Part shown: in pieces, positions 18,856 to 28,913 of the stretch
Numbering within the stretch: position 1 is the first letter of the stretch
Layout: every line of letters begins with the position of its first letter
Program-made: the position numbers and the translations under genes
The notes under the pieces: generated by a model
Told to the model about the DNA's origin: nothing
Database searches by the model: none
The model's input: the letters and a program-made list of their open reading frames with translations, nothing else
DNA from: Gammaproteobacteria bacterium
GTDB taxonomy: Bacteria > Pseudomonadota > Gammaproteobacteria > UBA6429 > Thiohalophilaceae
Direction: 5' to 3'
DNA length: 64,000 nucleotides
NCBI GenBank assembly: GCA_016194635.1
Contig: JACQBC010000014.1
Span: 17,609-81,608, forward strand

Positions 18856-19431
18856 ATGCGACAGATGTTCAGGGGGCTGACCGTAGCCCTGGTTATACTT
18901 ATGGTCGGAACCGGATGGAGCACCCGTGCCGCTGCCGCCAGTGATGGGGATAACATGCAACCACTGGCCGAATCGATGTTGACGGATATCGATCAGGCCA
19001 CTTGGATCACCGAAGGCAAGAGCCCGCATATAATCTATATCTTCTTTGATCCCAATTGTCCCTTTTGCCATAAGCTGTATGAGAGTACACGCGCATGGGT
19101 GAAGCAGGGCAAAGCACAACTACGGTGGATCCCCGTCGGCATGCTGACGCCCACAAGCCATGGCAAGGCCGCGGCCATGCTGGTAGCCAAGGATCCCCTC
19201 AAGGCCTTCTACCAAAACGAGGAGAGTTATCGCCAGGGAGGTGGAATCGATGAAGACTTTGCCACGCCCGTGGTCGAGAAACAACTCAAAGCCAACGAGG
19301 CCCTGCTGGCGCGTACCGGCACCGGCGCCGTGCCCACCCTGCTGCTCCGCACCCACAAGGGCGCGCCGCTACTGGTACAGGGATTACCGCCGAAAAACAA
19401 GTTGGGGCTTCTACTTGAACAGGTGAAGTGA
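18856..19431 (+). CDS. DsbG/DsbC-like thiol:disulfide interchange protein (single domain)
   Basis: A 191-aa exported thioredoxin-fold protein. A signal peptide covers about residues 1-27 (cleavage near TRAAAA). The redox motif is CPFC (Cys68-Cys71) in the context FDPNCPFCHKLYE, and the cis-proline is Pro160 (GAVPTLLL). The inserted helical segment between them is of DsbG/DsbC type. DsbC and DsbG are about 215-250 aa and carry an N-terminal cystatin-like dimerisation domain. Here only about 35 residues precede the thioredoxin domain, so the protein is probably monomeric and may act as an oxidase or reductase rather than an isomerase. The ribosome site AGAAAGAGG precedes the ATG. It is monocistronic. 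Confidence 0.88.
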   Translation: MRQMFRGLTVALVILMVGTGWSTRAAAASDGDNMQPLAESMLTDIDQATWITEGKSPHIIYIFFDPNCPFCHKLYESTRAWVKQGKAQLRWIPVGMLTPTSHGKAAAMLVAKDPLKAFYQNEESYRQGGGIDEDFATPVVEKQLKANEALLARTGTGAVPTLLLRTHKGAPLLVQGLPPKNKLGLLLEQVK

Positions 19432-19442
19432 CGCCTACGGGT

Positions 19443-19568
19443 GGGCGAAAAGATCAAGCGCTGCGCTGGAGTTGCCTTTAACATATCGCGCAATCGCGCG
19501 TCTTCAACTTGCTCGAAGCACACGGAGCAATCACTTTTGGGTTCATTTACCTGATCTGTCTTTTTCAT
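19443..19568 (-). pseudogene. Truncated small-protein remnant (toxin-antitoxin-like module, part 2)
   Basis: From an ATG at 19568 the minus strand encodes MKKTDQVNEPKSDC, then VEDARLRDMLKATPAQRLI, after which similarity stops and the frame runs antisense into the DsbG-like gene. The L(K/R)ATPAQRL(I/A)WLEEA pattern is typical of small partners encoded next to nucleotidyltransferase-type proteins. The segment keeps only the N-terminal half. Its ATG overlaps the stop of the upstream remnant (ATGA), as in a translationally coupled pair. The assignment rests on pattern recognition only. Confidence 0.4.
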
Positions 19569-19657
19569 ACGTCTTGCAGTATTGTGGCCATGCTGCCCAC
19601 CACCCCATATTTTATGCCGCTATCGTTGAGGGCTTTGAACAGCGATAGGTAGAGTGA
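19565..19657 (-). pseudogene. Nucleotidyltransferase-like remnant (toxin-antitoxin-like module, part 1)
   Basis: Minus-strand codons between thiC and the previous remnant read LFKALNDSGIKYGVVGSMATIL and then QDV-stop. This closely resembles the N-terminal helix and GG(V/M)A loop of small nucleotidyltransferases (usual form LxALNxxGVRYVVVGGVAxxLHG), where the DxD catalytic residues come some 15 residues later. They are absent because the frame ends. The piece abuts the thiC stop codon and looks like a deletion scar of an accessory module. Confidence 0.45.
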
Positions 19658-19676
19658 CGGGGCGAGGGCGCAGGAC

Positions 19677-21575
<1,899 letters not shown>

Positions 21576-21626
21576 TTAAAAATAAGGCGGAAGTTCTGGA
21601 AGGGACATGGCGCGGAAGAAAACATC

Positions 21627-21706
21627 GGCTTCCCTACGCCGGTCCTAACCGGGTCAGGTTCGAAGGGTGATATCTCAGCCCGGCTCTCCCAGGCACCCCT
21701 AGCTAC
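21627..21706 (-). promoter_or_regulatory. TPP (THI-element) riboswitch upstream of thiC
   Basis: On the minus strand the leader contains the conserved TPP aptamer elements in order: AGGGGTGCC, then GGCTGAGAT, ACCCTTCGAACCTGA, and CCGG...CCGGCGTAGGGAA. These form helices P1-P5 with the CUGAGA pyrimidine-binding loop. It ends about 55 bp before the thiC ATG. Given the short distance, control of translation initiation is likely, which is usual in Gram-negative bacteria; this mode is inferred. Confidence 0.95.
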
Positions 21707-21851
21707 TCTTTAAGCAAGGTATAGCAATACTCCTGGTTTAGCAAGCGGGGTTGGATAAATGAAATTTATCTTCCCCCAAAATACGCGGCGCTTGTGATAC
21801 ACCCGCGAACTGCTTAGGCTCTAGGCCTGCAAATCTTATGGATACAACCTC

Positions 21852-22514
21852 ATGACCGACATGAACCTGGAAGAAGCCCGCTTTAATATGATCGAGCAAC
21901 AGATCCGCCCCTGGGAAGTATTGGACCAAACCGTCTTAGACCTGGTAGCCCGGACCCGGCGCGAAGACTACGTCCCCGAGACCTACCGTACCCTGGCATT
22001 TGCTGACGTGGCGATTCCCCTGTCCCAGGGCGAGACCATGCTAGCCCCTAAACTCGAAGCCCGCCTCTTACAAGCGGTGGCGATCCAACCCCAAGCGCTG
22101 GTACTGGAAGTCGGTACCGGCAGCGGGTATTTTACCGCCCTGTTAGCCCAGTTGGCGCGGCACGTCATCAGTGTGGACATCCATGCCGAATTGGTCGCCA
22201 CCGCCCGGCAAAAACTCTCCCAGCACGGGATCGTGAACGTTACCCTAGTGCAGGGCGATGCCGCCCGGGGGTGGGACAAACAGGCGCCCTACGACGGGAT
22301 CATCATTACCGGTTCCCTTCCTGTCTTACCGGAGAGCTTTAAAACGCAGTTAAAGGTAGGTGGCCGGCTGTGCGCCATTATTGGCGACTCACCGGTCATG
22401 ACGGTGCGCCTGTTCACCCGCCTCGGGCCGCAACAATGGCAGAGTGAAGATCTGTTTGAAACCGATGTACCGCCGTTGAAGAATGCCCTTCAACCGAACC
22501 GCTTTGTGCTCTAA
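21852..22514 (+). CDS. pcm: Protein-L-isoaspartate O-methyltransferase family protein
   Basis: A 220-aa SAM-dependent methyltransferase of the PIMT family. The SAM motif I is VLEVGTGSGYFTALLA (about residues 80-95), with the following acidic strand VISVDIHAEL and motif post-I LVQGDAARGW. The N-terminal MIEQQIRPWEVLDQ and REDYVP match the Pcm-like proteins found upstream of tolC in gammaproteobacteria. These repair isoaspartyl residues in aged proteins, although this subgroup is not as well tested as E. coli Pcm. It begins a tight run with the rhodanese gene and tolC. Confidence 0.9.
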   Translation: MTDMNLEEARFNMIEQQIRPWEVLDQTVLDLVARTRREDYVPETYRTLAFADVAIPLSQGETMLAPKLEARLLQAVAIQPQALVLEVGTGSGYFTALLAQLARHVISVDIHAELVATARQKLSQHGIVNVTLVQGDAARGWDKQAPYDGIIITGSLPVLPESFKTQLKVGGRLCAIIGDSPVMTVRLFTRLGPQQWQSEDLFETDVPPLKNALQPNRFVL

Positions 22515-22552
22515 ACCACGGGTTGAGTCAGCACCGGAGCCCGTGGATATTT

Positions 22553-22873
22553 ATGCGTCATTTGACCCCCCGTGAATTGCAACAACGCTTGAGCGACACG
22601 GCCACCCCGCCGACTCTACTTGATGTGCGTGAACCTTGGGAATTTAATCTTTGCCACATCGCGGGTTCCGAACTGATCCCCATGGGCCAAATCTCCCAAG
22701 CCTTGGAACGTTACCAGCAAACACAGGAAATCGTGGTAATCTGTCACCATGGCATTCGTAGCCGACACGTAGCATACTATCTGGAGCACGCGGGTTTTAA
22801 CAATATCATCAATCTTGAGGGAGGCGTCGAACGTTGGGCCAGAGAAATTGACCCCACCATGACGCGCTATTAA
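22553..22873 (+). CDS. Rhodanese-domain protein
   Basis: A 106-aa single-domain rhodanese (sulfurtransferase). The active-site loop is CHHGIRSRH, with the catalytic Cys starting a CxxGxR-type loop. The upstream DVREPWEF motif is the usual CH2A-type signature. I prefer the ATG at 22553 (MRHLTPRELQQRL) over an in-frame TTG at 22523 because it matches the usual start of the domain. It lies between pcm and tolC with a 2-bp gap to tolC, a conserved arrangement in several gammaproteobacterial orders. The sulfur donor and acceptor are unknown. Confidence 0.92.
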   Translation: MRHLTPRELQQRLSDTATPPTLLDVREPWEFNLCHIAGSELIPMGQISQALERYQQTQEIVVICHHGIRSRHVAYYLEHAGFNNIINLEGGVERWAREIDPTMTRY

Positions 22874-22875
22874 AC

Positions 22876-24192
22876 ATGTTGCATCGTTATTTTATTGTAG
22901 GTTTAGTCGTCATCCTTGTGAGCCAATCCCCTGCCAGGGCGGAGAATTTATGGCAGGTGTATGAACTGGCTAGGGCCAATGATCCCATCTACCGCGCCGC
23001 CGAAGCCGATTACCGCGCCCAACTGGAAACCAAGGCCCAAGCGATTGCACCGCTCTTACCTCAAGTCAATGCCAGCGCCAGCCGCGGCAAGGACAAGCTC
23101 GATGTGACAAAATCCACGACCTTTCCTCCCATTGGTAACTACGATACCAATACCACTAAATATTCTCTCAGCCTTACCCAGGCAATTTACCACCACGATC
23201 GCTGGGTGGCGTTGCGTCAGGCCAATGCCCAAGTGGCGCGCGCCGAGGCCGGATGGGCCAGCGCCAAACACGACCTGATCATACGTGTGGCGCAAGCCTA
23301 TTTCGGCGTGCTCAGCGCCGATGACAGCCTGAATTTCGCGCGCGCCGAAAAACAAGCCTTTGACCAACAACTGCAACAAACCCAACAACGCTTTCAAGTG
23401 GGATTGAGCGCTATCACCGACGTCTACGACGCCCAAGCGCGTTACGATCAATCGGTAGCGCAGGAGATCACCGCCGATAATCAATTGGCCACCGCACGCG
23501 AGGCGCTGCGGGAACTCACCGGCCAGGCGGTGATGAATTTAGCCCTATTAAAAGACCCCTCTCCGTTGCTCAATCCGGAACCTGCCAATATCGACAGCTG
23601 GGTGAAAACCGCCTTGGAACAAAACTTCACCTTATTAATGAGCGAAAAAACCCTCGATATCGCCCGCGACGAGGTCAACCGGGTACGCGCCGGTCACTAC
23701 CCGACCTTGGATTTGGTGGCCGCCCGCACCAGCACTAACACTAGCGGTGATTCAACCCTTGATAGTAAAGATACTACGCTGAGTTTGCAGCTCAATGTCC
23801 CGCTGTTCTCCGGTGGCTTGGTGTATTCACAAACCAATGCCGCGGAGCAGCGCTATTTCCAAAATAAGGAATTATACGAACAACAACGCCGCGCTACCGA
23901 ACGCGCCGCGCGTATTTCCTTCCTCAGTGTACAAGCCGATGTCAGTCAAGTAACAGCCTTGCGCCAGACGCTTAAATCGAGCCAAACCGCGATGGAAGCC
24001 ACCCAAACCGGTTATGAAGTCGGTACCCGCACCATTGTGGATGTGTTGAACTCCAAACAAAGCCTGTACGGCGCGCAACGCGATTATGCCGTGGCGCGTT
24101 ATAACTACATCATCGAAACCTTAAAATTAAAACAGGCCGTGGGCTCGCTCAATGATGATGAAGTAAAAAAGGTTAACGAGTGGCTGCAATAA
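22876..24192 (+). CDS. tolC: TolC-family outer-membrane channel protein
   Basis: A 438-aa outer-membrane efflux protein. A signal peptide ends near residue 23 (ARAENLWQVYELA). Two OEP repeats follow, each with long alpha-helical segments (QQLQQTQQRFQVGLSAITDV and the second-half TGYEVGTRTIVDVLNSKQSL), which form the periplasmic tunnel of the TolC trimer. The length equals that of type I secretion TolC proteins. It probably serves as the exit duct for the AcrAB-type pump at 2-6.6 kb and for any type I exporters; that pairing is inferred. It starts 2 bp after the rhodanese gene. Confidence 0.95.
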   Translation: MLHRYFIVGLVVILVSQSPARAENLWQVYELARANDPIYRAAEADYRAQLETKAQAIAPLLPQVNASASRGKDKLDVTKSTTFPPIGNYDTNTTKYSLSLTQAIYHHDRWVALRQANAQVARAEAGWASAKHDLIIRVAQAYFGVLSADDSLNFARAEKQAFDQQLQQTQQRFQVGLSAITDVYDAQARYDQSVAQEITADNQLATAREALRELTGQAVMNLALLKDPSPLLNPEPANIDSWVKTALEQNFTLLMSEKTLDIARDEVNRVRAGHYPTLDLVAARTSTNTSGDSTLDSKDTTLSLQLNVPLFSGGLVYSQTNAAEQRYFQNKELYEQQRRATERAARISFLSVQADVSQVTALRQTLKSSQTAMEATQTGYEVGTRTIVDVLNSKQSLYGAQRDYAVARYNYIIETLKLKQAVGSLNDDEVKKVNEWLQ

Positions 24193-24201
24193 TTTAGGGG
24201 T

Positions 24202-24753
24202 ATGTTGTCTGAACATCGTAAAAGCCATTTACTGATCATCGATATCCAAGAAAAGCTGGCGGCGGTCATGCCGCCTGAGGTGTTGGCCGCGATCCTGCGC
24301 AACGCCTGCATCTTAATCGACGCCGCGCAGGCCCTCGATGTCCCCATCACCGTGACCGAACAATATCCGCAAGGTTTGGGACCAACCCATGCCGCGATTC
24401 GCGCACACCTCCCCGCCGCGCAAAAAATTTTCAGTAAAACCTGCTTTTCCAGTTGTAGCGCAGTAGCTAGTACCCCCCCAGCAGAGAATGTCCAGGGTCA
24501 GCAATTTATTCTGGTTGGGATGGAAAGCCATGTCTGTGTACTGCAATCGGCGTTGCAATTACAGGCGCAGGGCGCAACGGTATTTATTGTCGCCGACGCG
24601 GTTTGTTCACGCCGCGAATTTCACTTCAAAAACGCCTTGCGGCGTCTTCAACAGGCCGGCAACATTATCACAAGCACCGAATCGGTCTTGTTTGAATGGC
24701 TGCGTGACGCCAGCCATCCGCAATTTAAGGCATTGAGCAAGTTGATCCGCTAA
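24202..24753 (+). CDS. Isochorismatase-family cysteine hydrolase
   Basis: A 183-aa hydrolase of the isochorismatase fold. The catalytic triad is visible: Asp14 (LIIDIQEKL), Lys79 (FSKTCF) and Cys112 (GMESHVCVLQS, with the preceding non-proline cis peptide). It is closest in pattern to the YcaC-like group of unknown substrate. It starts 9 bp after tolC and probably belongs to the same transcription unit. Several members are annotated as nicotinamidases or as N-carbamoylsarcosine or ureidoacrylate hydrolases; none of these can be assigned from the sequence. Confidence 0.9.
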   Translation: MLSEHRKSHLLIIDIQEKLAAVMPPEVLAAILRNACILIDAAQALDVPITVTEQYPQGLGPTHAAIRAHLPAAQKIFSKTCFSSCSAVASTPPAENVQGQQFILVGMESHVCVLQSALQLQAQGATVFIVADAVCSRREFHFKNALRRLQQAGNIITSTESVLFEWLRDASHPQFKALSKLIR

Positions 24754-24786
24754 ACTAGCCAGCACCGTAACTTTTGTCGTATCCGG

Positions 24787-26961
24787 ATGAGCGAACCCCT
24801 GCCACCCTTTGAATGGCGCTTTGCCTATAACCCGCGTTTCTGGCCAAGCTGGTGCGGCCTGGGGCTCATGTGGTTATCCACCCGGCTACCTTATCGCCTT
24901 ATCCTGTGGCTTGGGCATGTTCTGGGTGTGTGTCTGTGGGCCGTGGGTAGAGAACGGCGGCGCATCACGCGGATCAATTTACGCTTATGTTTTCCGCAAT
25001 TAGACCGCCACGCACTGCGTCGGTTACAACGTCAGACGTTTTATTCCGCGGGGATGGCGGTGTTTGAATCCGCGTTAAGCTGGTGGCGCGGCAGAAAAGA
25101 GTTTAGCCCGTTATTCTTCAGCCAGGGATTTGAACACGTCACCGCCGCCTTGGCGCAGGGCAAGGGTGTCATACTCCTAGGGGGCCATTATCACACCCTG
25201 GAAGTGGGTGGCCGTATCATGGCGCAACAGTTTGACAATTTACGCCCTACCTACAAACCCGCGCGCGACCCATTATTTAATTGGATGATGATCCGCATGC
25301 GAATTCATCGCAACGGCGGTGTGATCAACAGCAGTAACATGCGCGAGGTATTGCGCGCGCTAAAACAAAATATCCTGCTATGGTATGCGCCGGACCAGGA
25401 CTTCGGCAGCGAACGCTCGGTGTTCGCGCCGTTCATGGGCATACCCGCCGCCAGCCTGACCTTCACCGCGCGTCTGGCCCGGGCTTCAGGCGCGCCGGTA
25501 TTACCCTGGTATTGCGAACGGCTGCCCAATGCGCAGGGCTATCGGGTACGCATCGAACCCCCATTAAAAAACTTTCCCAGCGGCGATGACATCGCCGACG
25601 CCAGCACCGTTAACAGCGTGATCGAACTACAGGTACGACGTACCCCCGAACAATACCTGTGGGGACACCGCCGCTTTAAAAGCCGGCCGGCCGGTGAACC
25701 GATGCTGTACAAACCACGGCGCGACAGCGCGTTGCAACGTTATAGCCTAATCCTCCTCGCCCTGGCGCTGCCGGTGGCCGTCTATACCCTGTGGCTGGCA
25801 TTTCGATCCAAACAGACACAGTATTATTGCGAACGGTTTGGGATGGCGCGCTTTCCAAGTCTGCCGCGCTGTATCTGGTTACACGCCGCCTCGGTGGGCG
25901 AAGTCAACGCTATTATTCCGTTAATCACGCTTATTCGGCAACAGTTACCCGCCTATCCGCTGTTGTTAACTTGTAATACCCCCAGCGGTTTGCAAAGCGC
26001 GCGCCGGCAACTGTCCACTACGGTAGCGATCCACTACTTACCCTTGGATTGGCAATTCGCCGTGCAGCGTTTCATTGATAGCGTGCAACCCCTGTGTGGT
26101 CTGATCACCGAAACCGAAATCTGGCCGAATCTGTTTTTATATTGCGGTTACCGCGGGATAAAACTTGCCCTACTCAACGCCCGTCTATCGCAACGGGTCG
26201 AACGAATTCCGCGTTGGGTGCGAATGTCGCTGTGCCACAGCATGAATCATGTCACGACCGTGCTGGCACGCTCCGAGGTCGATAAACAACGTTATATTTC
26301 CATCGGCACCGCGGCGGAAAAGATCCAGGTCCTTGGGAATATCAAGTTCTCACTGCGCCCCGACAATGAACCCGCGCCGGCGGATCTTTGCCGTGCTTAT
26401 ATCTTGGCGGCGTCCACCCGTAACGGCGAAGAACAGCTAATCGTCGAACACTACCTGCGTAGCCAACACAATAATACCCTGCTAGTGATTGTCCCGCGGC
26501 ACCCAAAACGGCTTCATGCCATTGTGCGGGTTTTAAATAGATTAAAACTACACTTTGCACTCCGCAGTCACCAAGACACGATCACCGCCGCGACCCAAGT
26601 GTATGTGGCCGACACCTTCGGTGAACTCAAAAGTTTTATTGCCGGCGCACAATTTGTGATCATGGGCGGATCCTGGTGTCCCTTTGGAGGACAAAACATC
26701 CTCGAAGTGGCCAACGCGGCTAAGGCGGTTATTTTTGGACCCCATATGAATAATTTCGCCGACGAGGCGCGGCTGTTTGTGCAGCACCAGGCGGGATTAC
26801 AACTCACCTCCGCCCAACAACTCGCCGCCACCATCACAGAGCTTTGCGCTAATCCACAACTCGCCGCCGAGATGGGTAAAAACGGGCTGGCGTTGATCAA
26901 CGCTAACCGCGATATGGCACTGCGTTATTTTACCGTGTTGCGTCAGCGGTTAACGCTCTAG
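24787..26961 (+). CDS. LpxL-type lipid A acyltransferase fused to WaaA Kdo transferase
   Basis: A 724-aa bifunctional protein. Residues 1-305 are a late lipid A acyltransferase of the LpxL/HtrB family. They include the N-terminal membrane anchor (near 20-50), the catalytic HX4E motif (GGHYHTLEVGGR, His134 and Glu139), YAPDQDFG, and the C-terminal signature YLWGHRRFKSRP. Residues 318-724 are a complete WaaA/KdtA-like Kdo transferase with its own membrane helix (320-338), the catalytic SVGE Glu (about 372), ETEIWPN, LLNARLSQR, and the GGQNILE/GPHMNNF donor-site motifs. The reading frame is continuous with a linker of about 12 residues. WaaA normally acts before LpxL on lipid IVA, so the fusion would couple successive steps at the inner membrane. 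Confidence 0.93.
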   Translation: MSEPLPPFEWRFAYNPRFWPSWCGLGLMWLSTRLPYRLILWLGHVLGVCLWAVGRERRRITRINLRLCFPQLDRHALRRLQRQTFYSAGMAVFESALSWWRGRKEFSPLFFSQGFEHVTAALAQGKGVILLGGHYHTLEVGGRIMAQQFDNLRPTYKPARDPLFNWMMIRMRIHRNGGVINSSNMREVLRALKQNILLWYAPDQDFGSERSVFAPFMGIPAASLTFTARLARASGAPVLPWYCERLPNAQGYRVRIEPPLKNFPSGDDIADASTVNSVIELQVRRTPEQYLWGHRRFKSRPAGEPMLYKPRRDSALQRYSLILLALALPVAVYTLWLAFRSKQTQYYCERFGMARFPSLPRCIWLHAASVGEVNAIIPLITLIRQQLPAYPLLLTCNTPSGLQSARRQLSTTVAIHYLPLDWQFAVQRFIDSVQPLCGLITETEIWPNLFLYCGYRGIKLALLNARLSQRVERIPRWVRMSLCHSMNHVTTVLARSEVDKQRYISIGTAAEKIQVLGNIKFSLRPDNEPAPADLCRAYILAASTRNGEEQLIVEHYLRSQHNNTLLVIVPRHPKRLHAIVRVLNRLKLHFALRSHQDTITAATQVYVADTFGELKSFIAGAQFVIMGGSWCPFGGQNILEVANAAKAVIFGPHMNNFADEARLFVQHQAGLQLTSAQQLAATITELCANPQLAAEMGKNGLALINANRDMALRYFTVLRQRLTL

Positions 26962-27054
26962 TACAAGTGTTTCAAAATAAAAACATCCCCCCAGTCCGCG
27001 GCGCCTTCTTCCTCAGCGACAGGGTGAGGTGAGAGGTTATTGTCAAAATAGTTC

Positions 27055-27783
27055 TCAGCCGGTGCCGGAATAATCGGCATAACTCTGCAACAGCGTCGCG
27101 AAGTTCAATTCATTGAAGTAAAACGTGGTGTGGTGTTGTTTACTGAGTTTGTACAACGAACGTCGCAGGCGTAGTAGATTCGCCTGTTGCCAGGCCCCGG
27201 GAGCCCGCAACGTGGCACGGTCAAAATCGATCAAGTACAGCCTATTGCCTTCCCCTAATAAAATATTATGCGCATTCAAATCCGCATGGCAGACCCCGTG
27301 CAGATGGAATTGTTTGAGGGTTCGTCCCAACCCCTGCCAGCTACGGCTGTCGAGATGCCCCTGGCGTAAAGCCTGCGCCAATGAACGTGTCTGCGATAAA
27401 CGCACGGTGATTAATTGCGCGCTGTAAAATATTCCGCGCCGGCACAGTTGCGCCGCCACCGGTGCCGCGACCGGCAAGCCTTCGCCCGCCAGCCGCGCCA
27501 ATAAACGCCACTCCCGCCAGGCTCGACTATTCTCAAGCCCCGTCCATAAATAACGATCACCCAGCAGGGGGGCCATCTGGCCCCCACGCCGATAGTTGCG
27601 CAACACCCATTGCTGTTGCTGGTAGGAAATAAACCACGCCGTGCCCCGGCCCTGGGCCTGACCGACAACGGCGGACCGCGTTCGCCAATAATCCACAGAA
27701 AACCATTCACTCTCGACTTGGCCGACCACATCGCCGTCGTATAGGATGTAACACTGGTTGATTTGACCCTGAACTGGATTCAC
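27055..27783 (-). CDS. kdkA: 3-deoxy-D-manno-octulosonic acid kinase (KdkA)
   Basis: A 242-aa small-molecule kinase of the WaaP/KdkA family that phosphorylates the 4-position of Kdo in the LPS inner core. The kinase-like catalytic loop is GVCHADLNAHNILL and the metal-binding loop is LIDFDRA. The N-terminal ATP site is less conserved (WVLRNYRRGGQ). I start it at GTG 27783, just before the family's first conserved residues. The longer frame to 27957 would run antisense through the next glycosyltransferase. The start codon is then one base away from that of the divergent GT9 gene. The product acts on the Kdo added by the WaaA domain encoded nearby. Confidence 0.88.
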   Translation of the reverse strand: MNPVQGQINQCYILYDGDVVGQVESEWFSVDYWRTRSAVVGQAQGRGTAWFISYQQQQWVLRNYRRGGQMAPLLGDRYLWTGLENSRAWREWRLLARLAGEGLPVAAPVAAQLCRRGIFYSAQLITVRLSQTRSLAQALRQGHLDSRSWQGLGRTLKQFHLHGVCHADLNAHNILLGEGNRLYLIDFDRATLRAPGAWQQANLLRLRRSLYKLSKQHHTTFYFNELNFATLLQSYADYSGTG

Positions 27784-27784
27784 T

Positions 27785-28861
27785 GTGACAGCATTGCCTC
27801 TATTGCAAGCCCCTGCGCGAATTTGCATTCTACGCCTTTCCGCCGTGGGTGACATCACACACACCCTGCCCGTAGTGCGTACCCTGCAGAAGCATTGGCC
27901 AACCACGGCCCTGACTTGGATTATCGGCAAGACCGAATACAGTCTGGTCCACGACATCCCCGCTATTGAATTTATCGTTTTTGATAAACGCGCATCCTGG
28001 CGTGATTATCGCAAACTACGCCTTCAATTAGCCCGCCGCCACTTTGATGTGCTGCTGCATTTGCAAATGTCGCTGCGTGCAAGCATGATCGCGCTACTGG
28101 TGAACAGCCCGATCAAACTCGGGTTTGACAAGGCCCGCGCCAAAGACCTGCAATGGTTATTCACCACCGATCGGATCGCGGCCCAGCCACGGCAACACGT
28201 AATCGACAGTTTGCTTGGCTTTAGTCAGGCCTTGGGACTCACTGATCCGCAGTACCGCTGGGACATCCCGATTCCACAAGACGCACGGTATTTTGCCGAT
28301 CAGCAACTCCCTGGATCACAACCGACCCTGGTGATCAGTCCCTGCTCCAGCATGGCGTACCGTAACTGGGAGGTGGCCGGATATGCAGCGGTGGCGGATT
28401 ATGCCGTACAACAATTGGATATGCGGGTGGTGCTCAGCGGTGGCCCCAGTCAGATGGAACGTGATTACGCGCGGCAGATTCAACAGGCCGCGCATGTACC
28501 GCTAATTGATTTAATCGGCAAGACCGACCTTAAACAATTACTCGCGGTATTGGCGCGAGCGCGGGTGGTGATCGCCCCGGATGCCGGTACGGCCCACTTG
28601 GCCAATGCGTTACAGGTACCGGTGATCGGCCTTTATGCCTGTACCAACCCGGATCGCGCCCGGCCGTATTGCTACCCGCAGTTTGTGGTAAATAAATACC
28701 CGCAGGCGGTGCAGGCCACCCTGGGTAAATCCGTGCATGAGATCCCCTGGGGCACCCGCGTTCGGCAACCAGGAACCATGGGTCGAATCCTGCCGCACGA
28801 AGTTATAACCATGCTGCATCGGGTATTACAGGCTGCTACCGAATCGACATATCCCGCATAG
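27785..28861 (+). CDS. Glycosyltransferase family 9 (heptosyltransferase I-like)
   Basis: A 358-aa cytoplasmic GT9 enzyme that should transfer ADP-heptose (or a related sugar) to the Kdo region of LPS. The N-terminal Rossmann motif is ICILRLSAVGDITHTLPV and the C-terminal nucleotide-binding motif is APDAGTAHLANALQVPVIGLY, both typical of WaaC-like proteins. It uses a GTG start, because the upstream ATG-free stretch holds no better site. It is divergent from kdkA with essentially no intergenic DNA. The exact acceptor (Kdo or the first heptose) cannot be decided by eye. Confidence 0.88.
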   Translation: MTALPLLQAPARICILRLSAVGDITHTLPVVRTLQKHWPTTALTWIIGKTEYSLVHDIPAIEFIVFDKRASWRDYRKLRLQLARRHFDVLLHLQMSLRASMIALLVNSPIKLGFDKARAKDLQWLFTTDRIAAQPRQHVIDSLLGFSQALGLTDPQYRWDIPIPQDARYFADQQLPGSQPTLVISPCSSMAYRNWEVAGYAAVADYAVQQLDMRVVLSGGPSQMERDYARQIQQAAHVPLIDLIGKTDLKQLLAVLARARVVIAPDAGTAHLANALQVPVIGLYACTNPDRARPYCYPQFVVNKYPQAVQATLGKSVHEIPWGTRVRQPGTMGRILPHEVITMLHRVLQAATESTYPA

Positions 28862-28913
28862 TCGACCGGCTTAATAACAGTTATGATCAGCCGGTAAAAA
28901 ACGGGGTCAGCGC

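Noticed and set aside
18655..19119. 154-codon minus-strand frame
   Set aside because: It is antisense to the DsbG-like gene, which has a signal peptide and a CPFC motif; the frame shows no domain.
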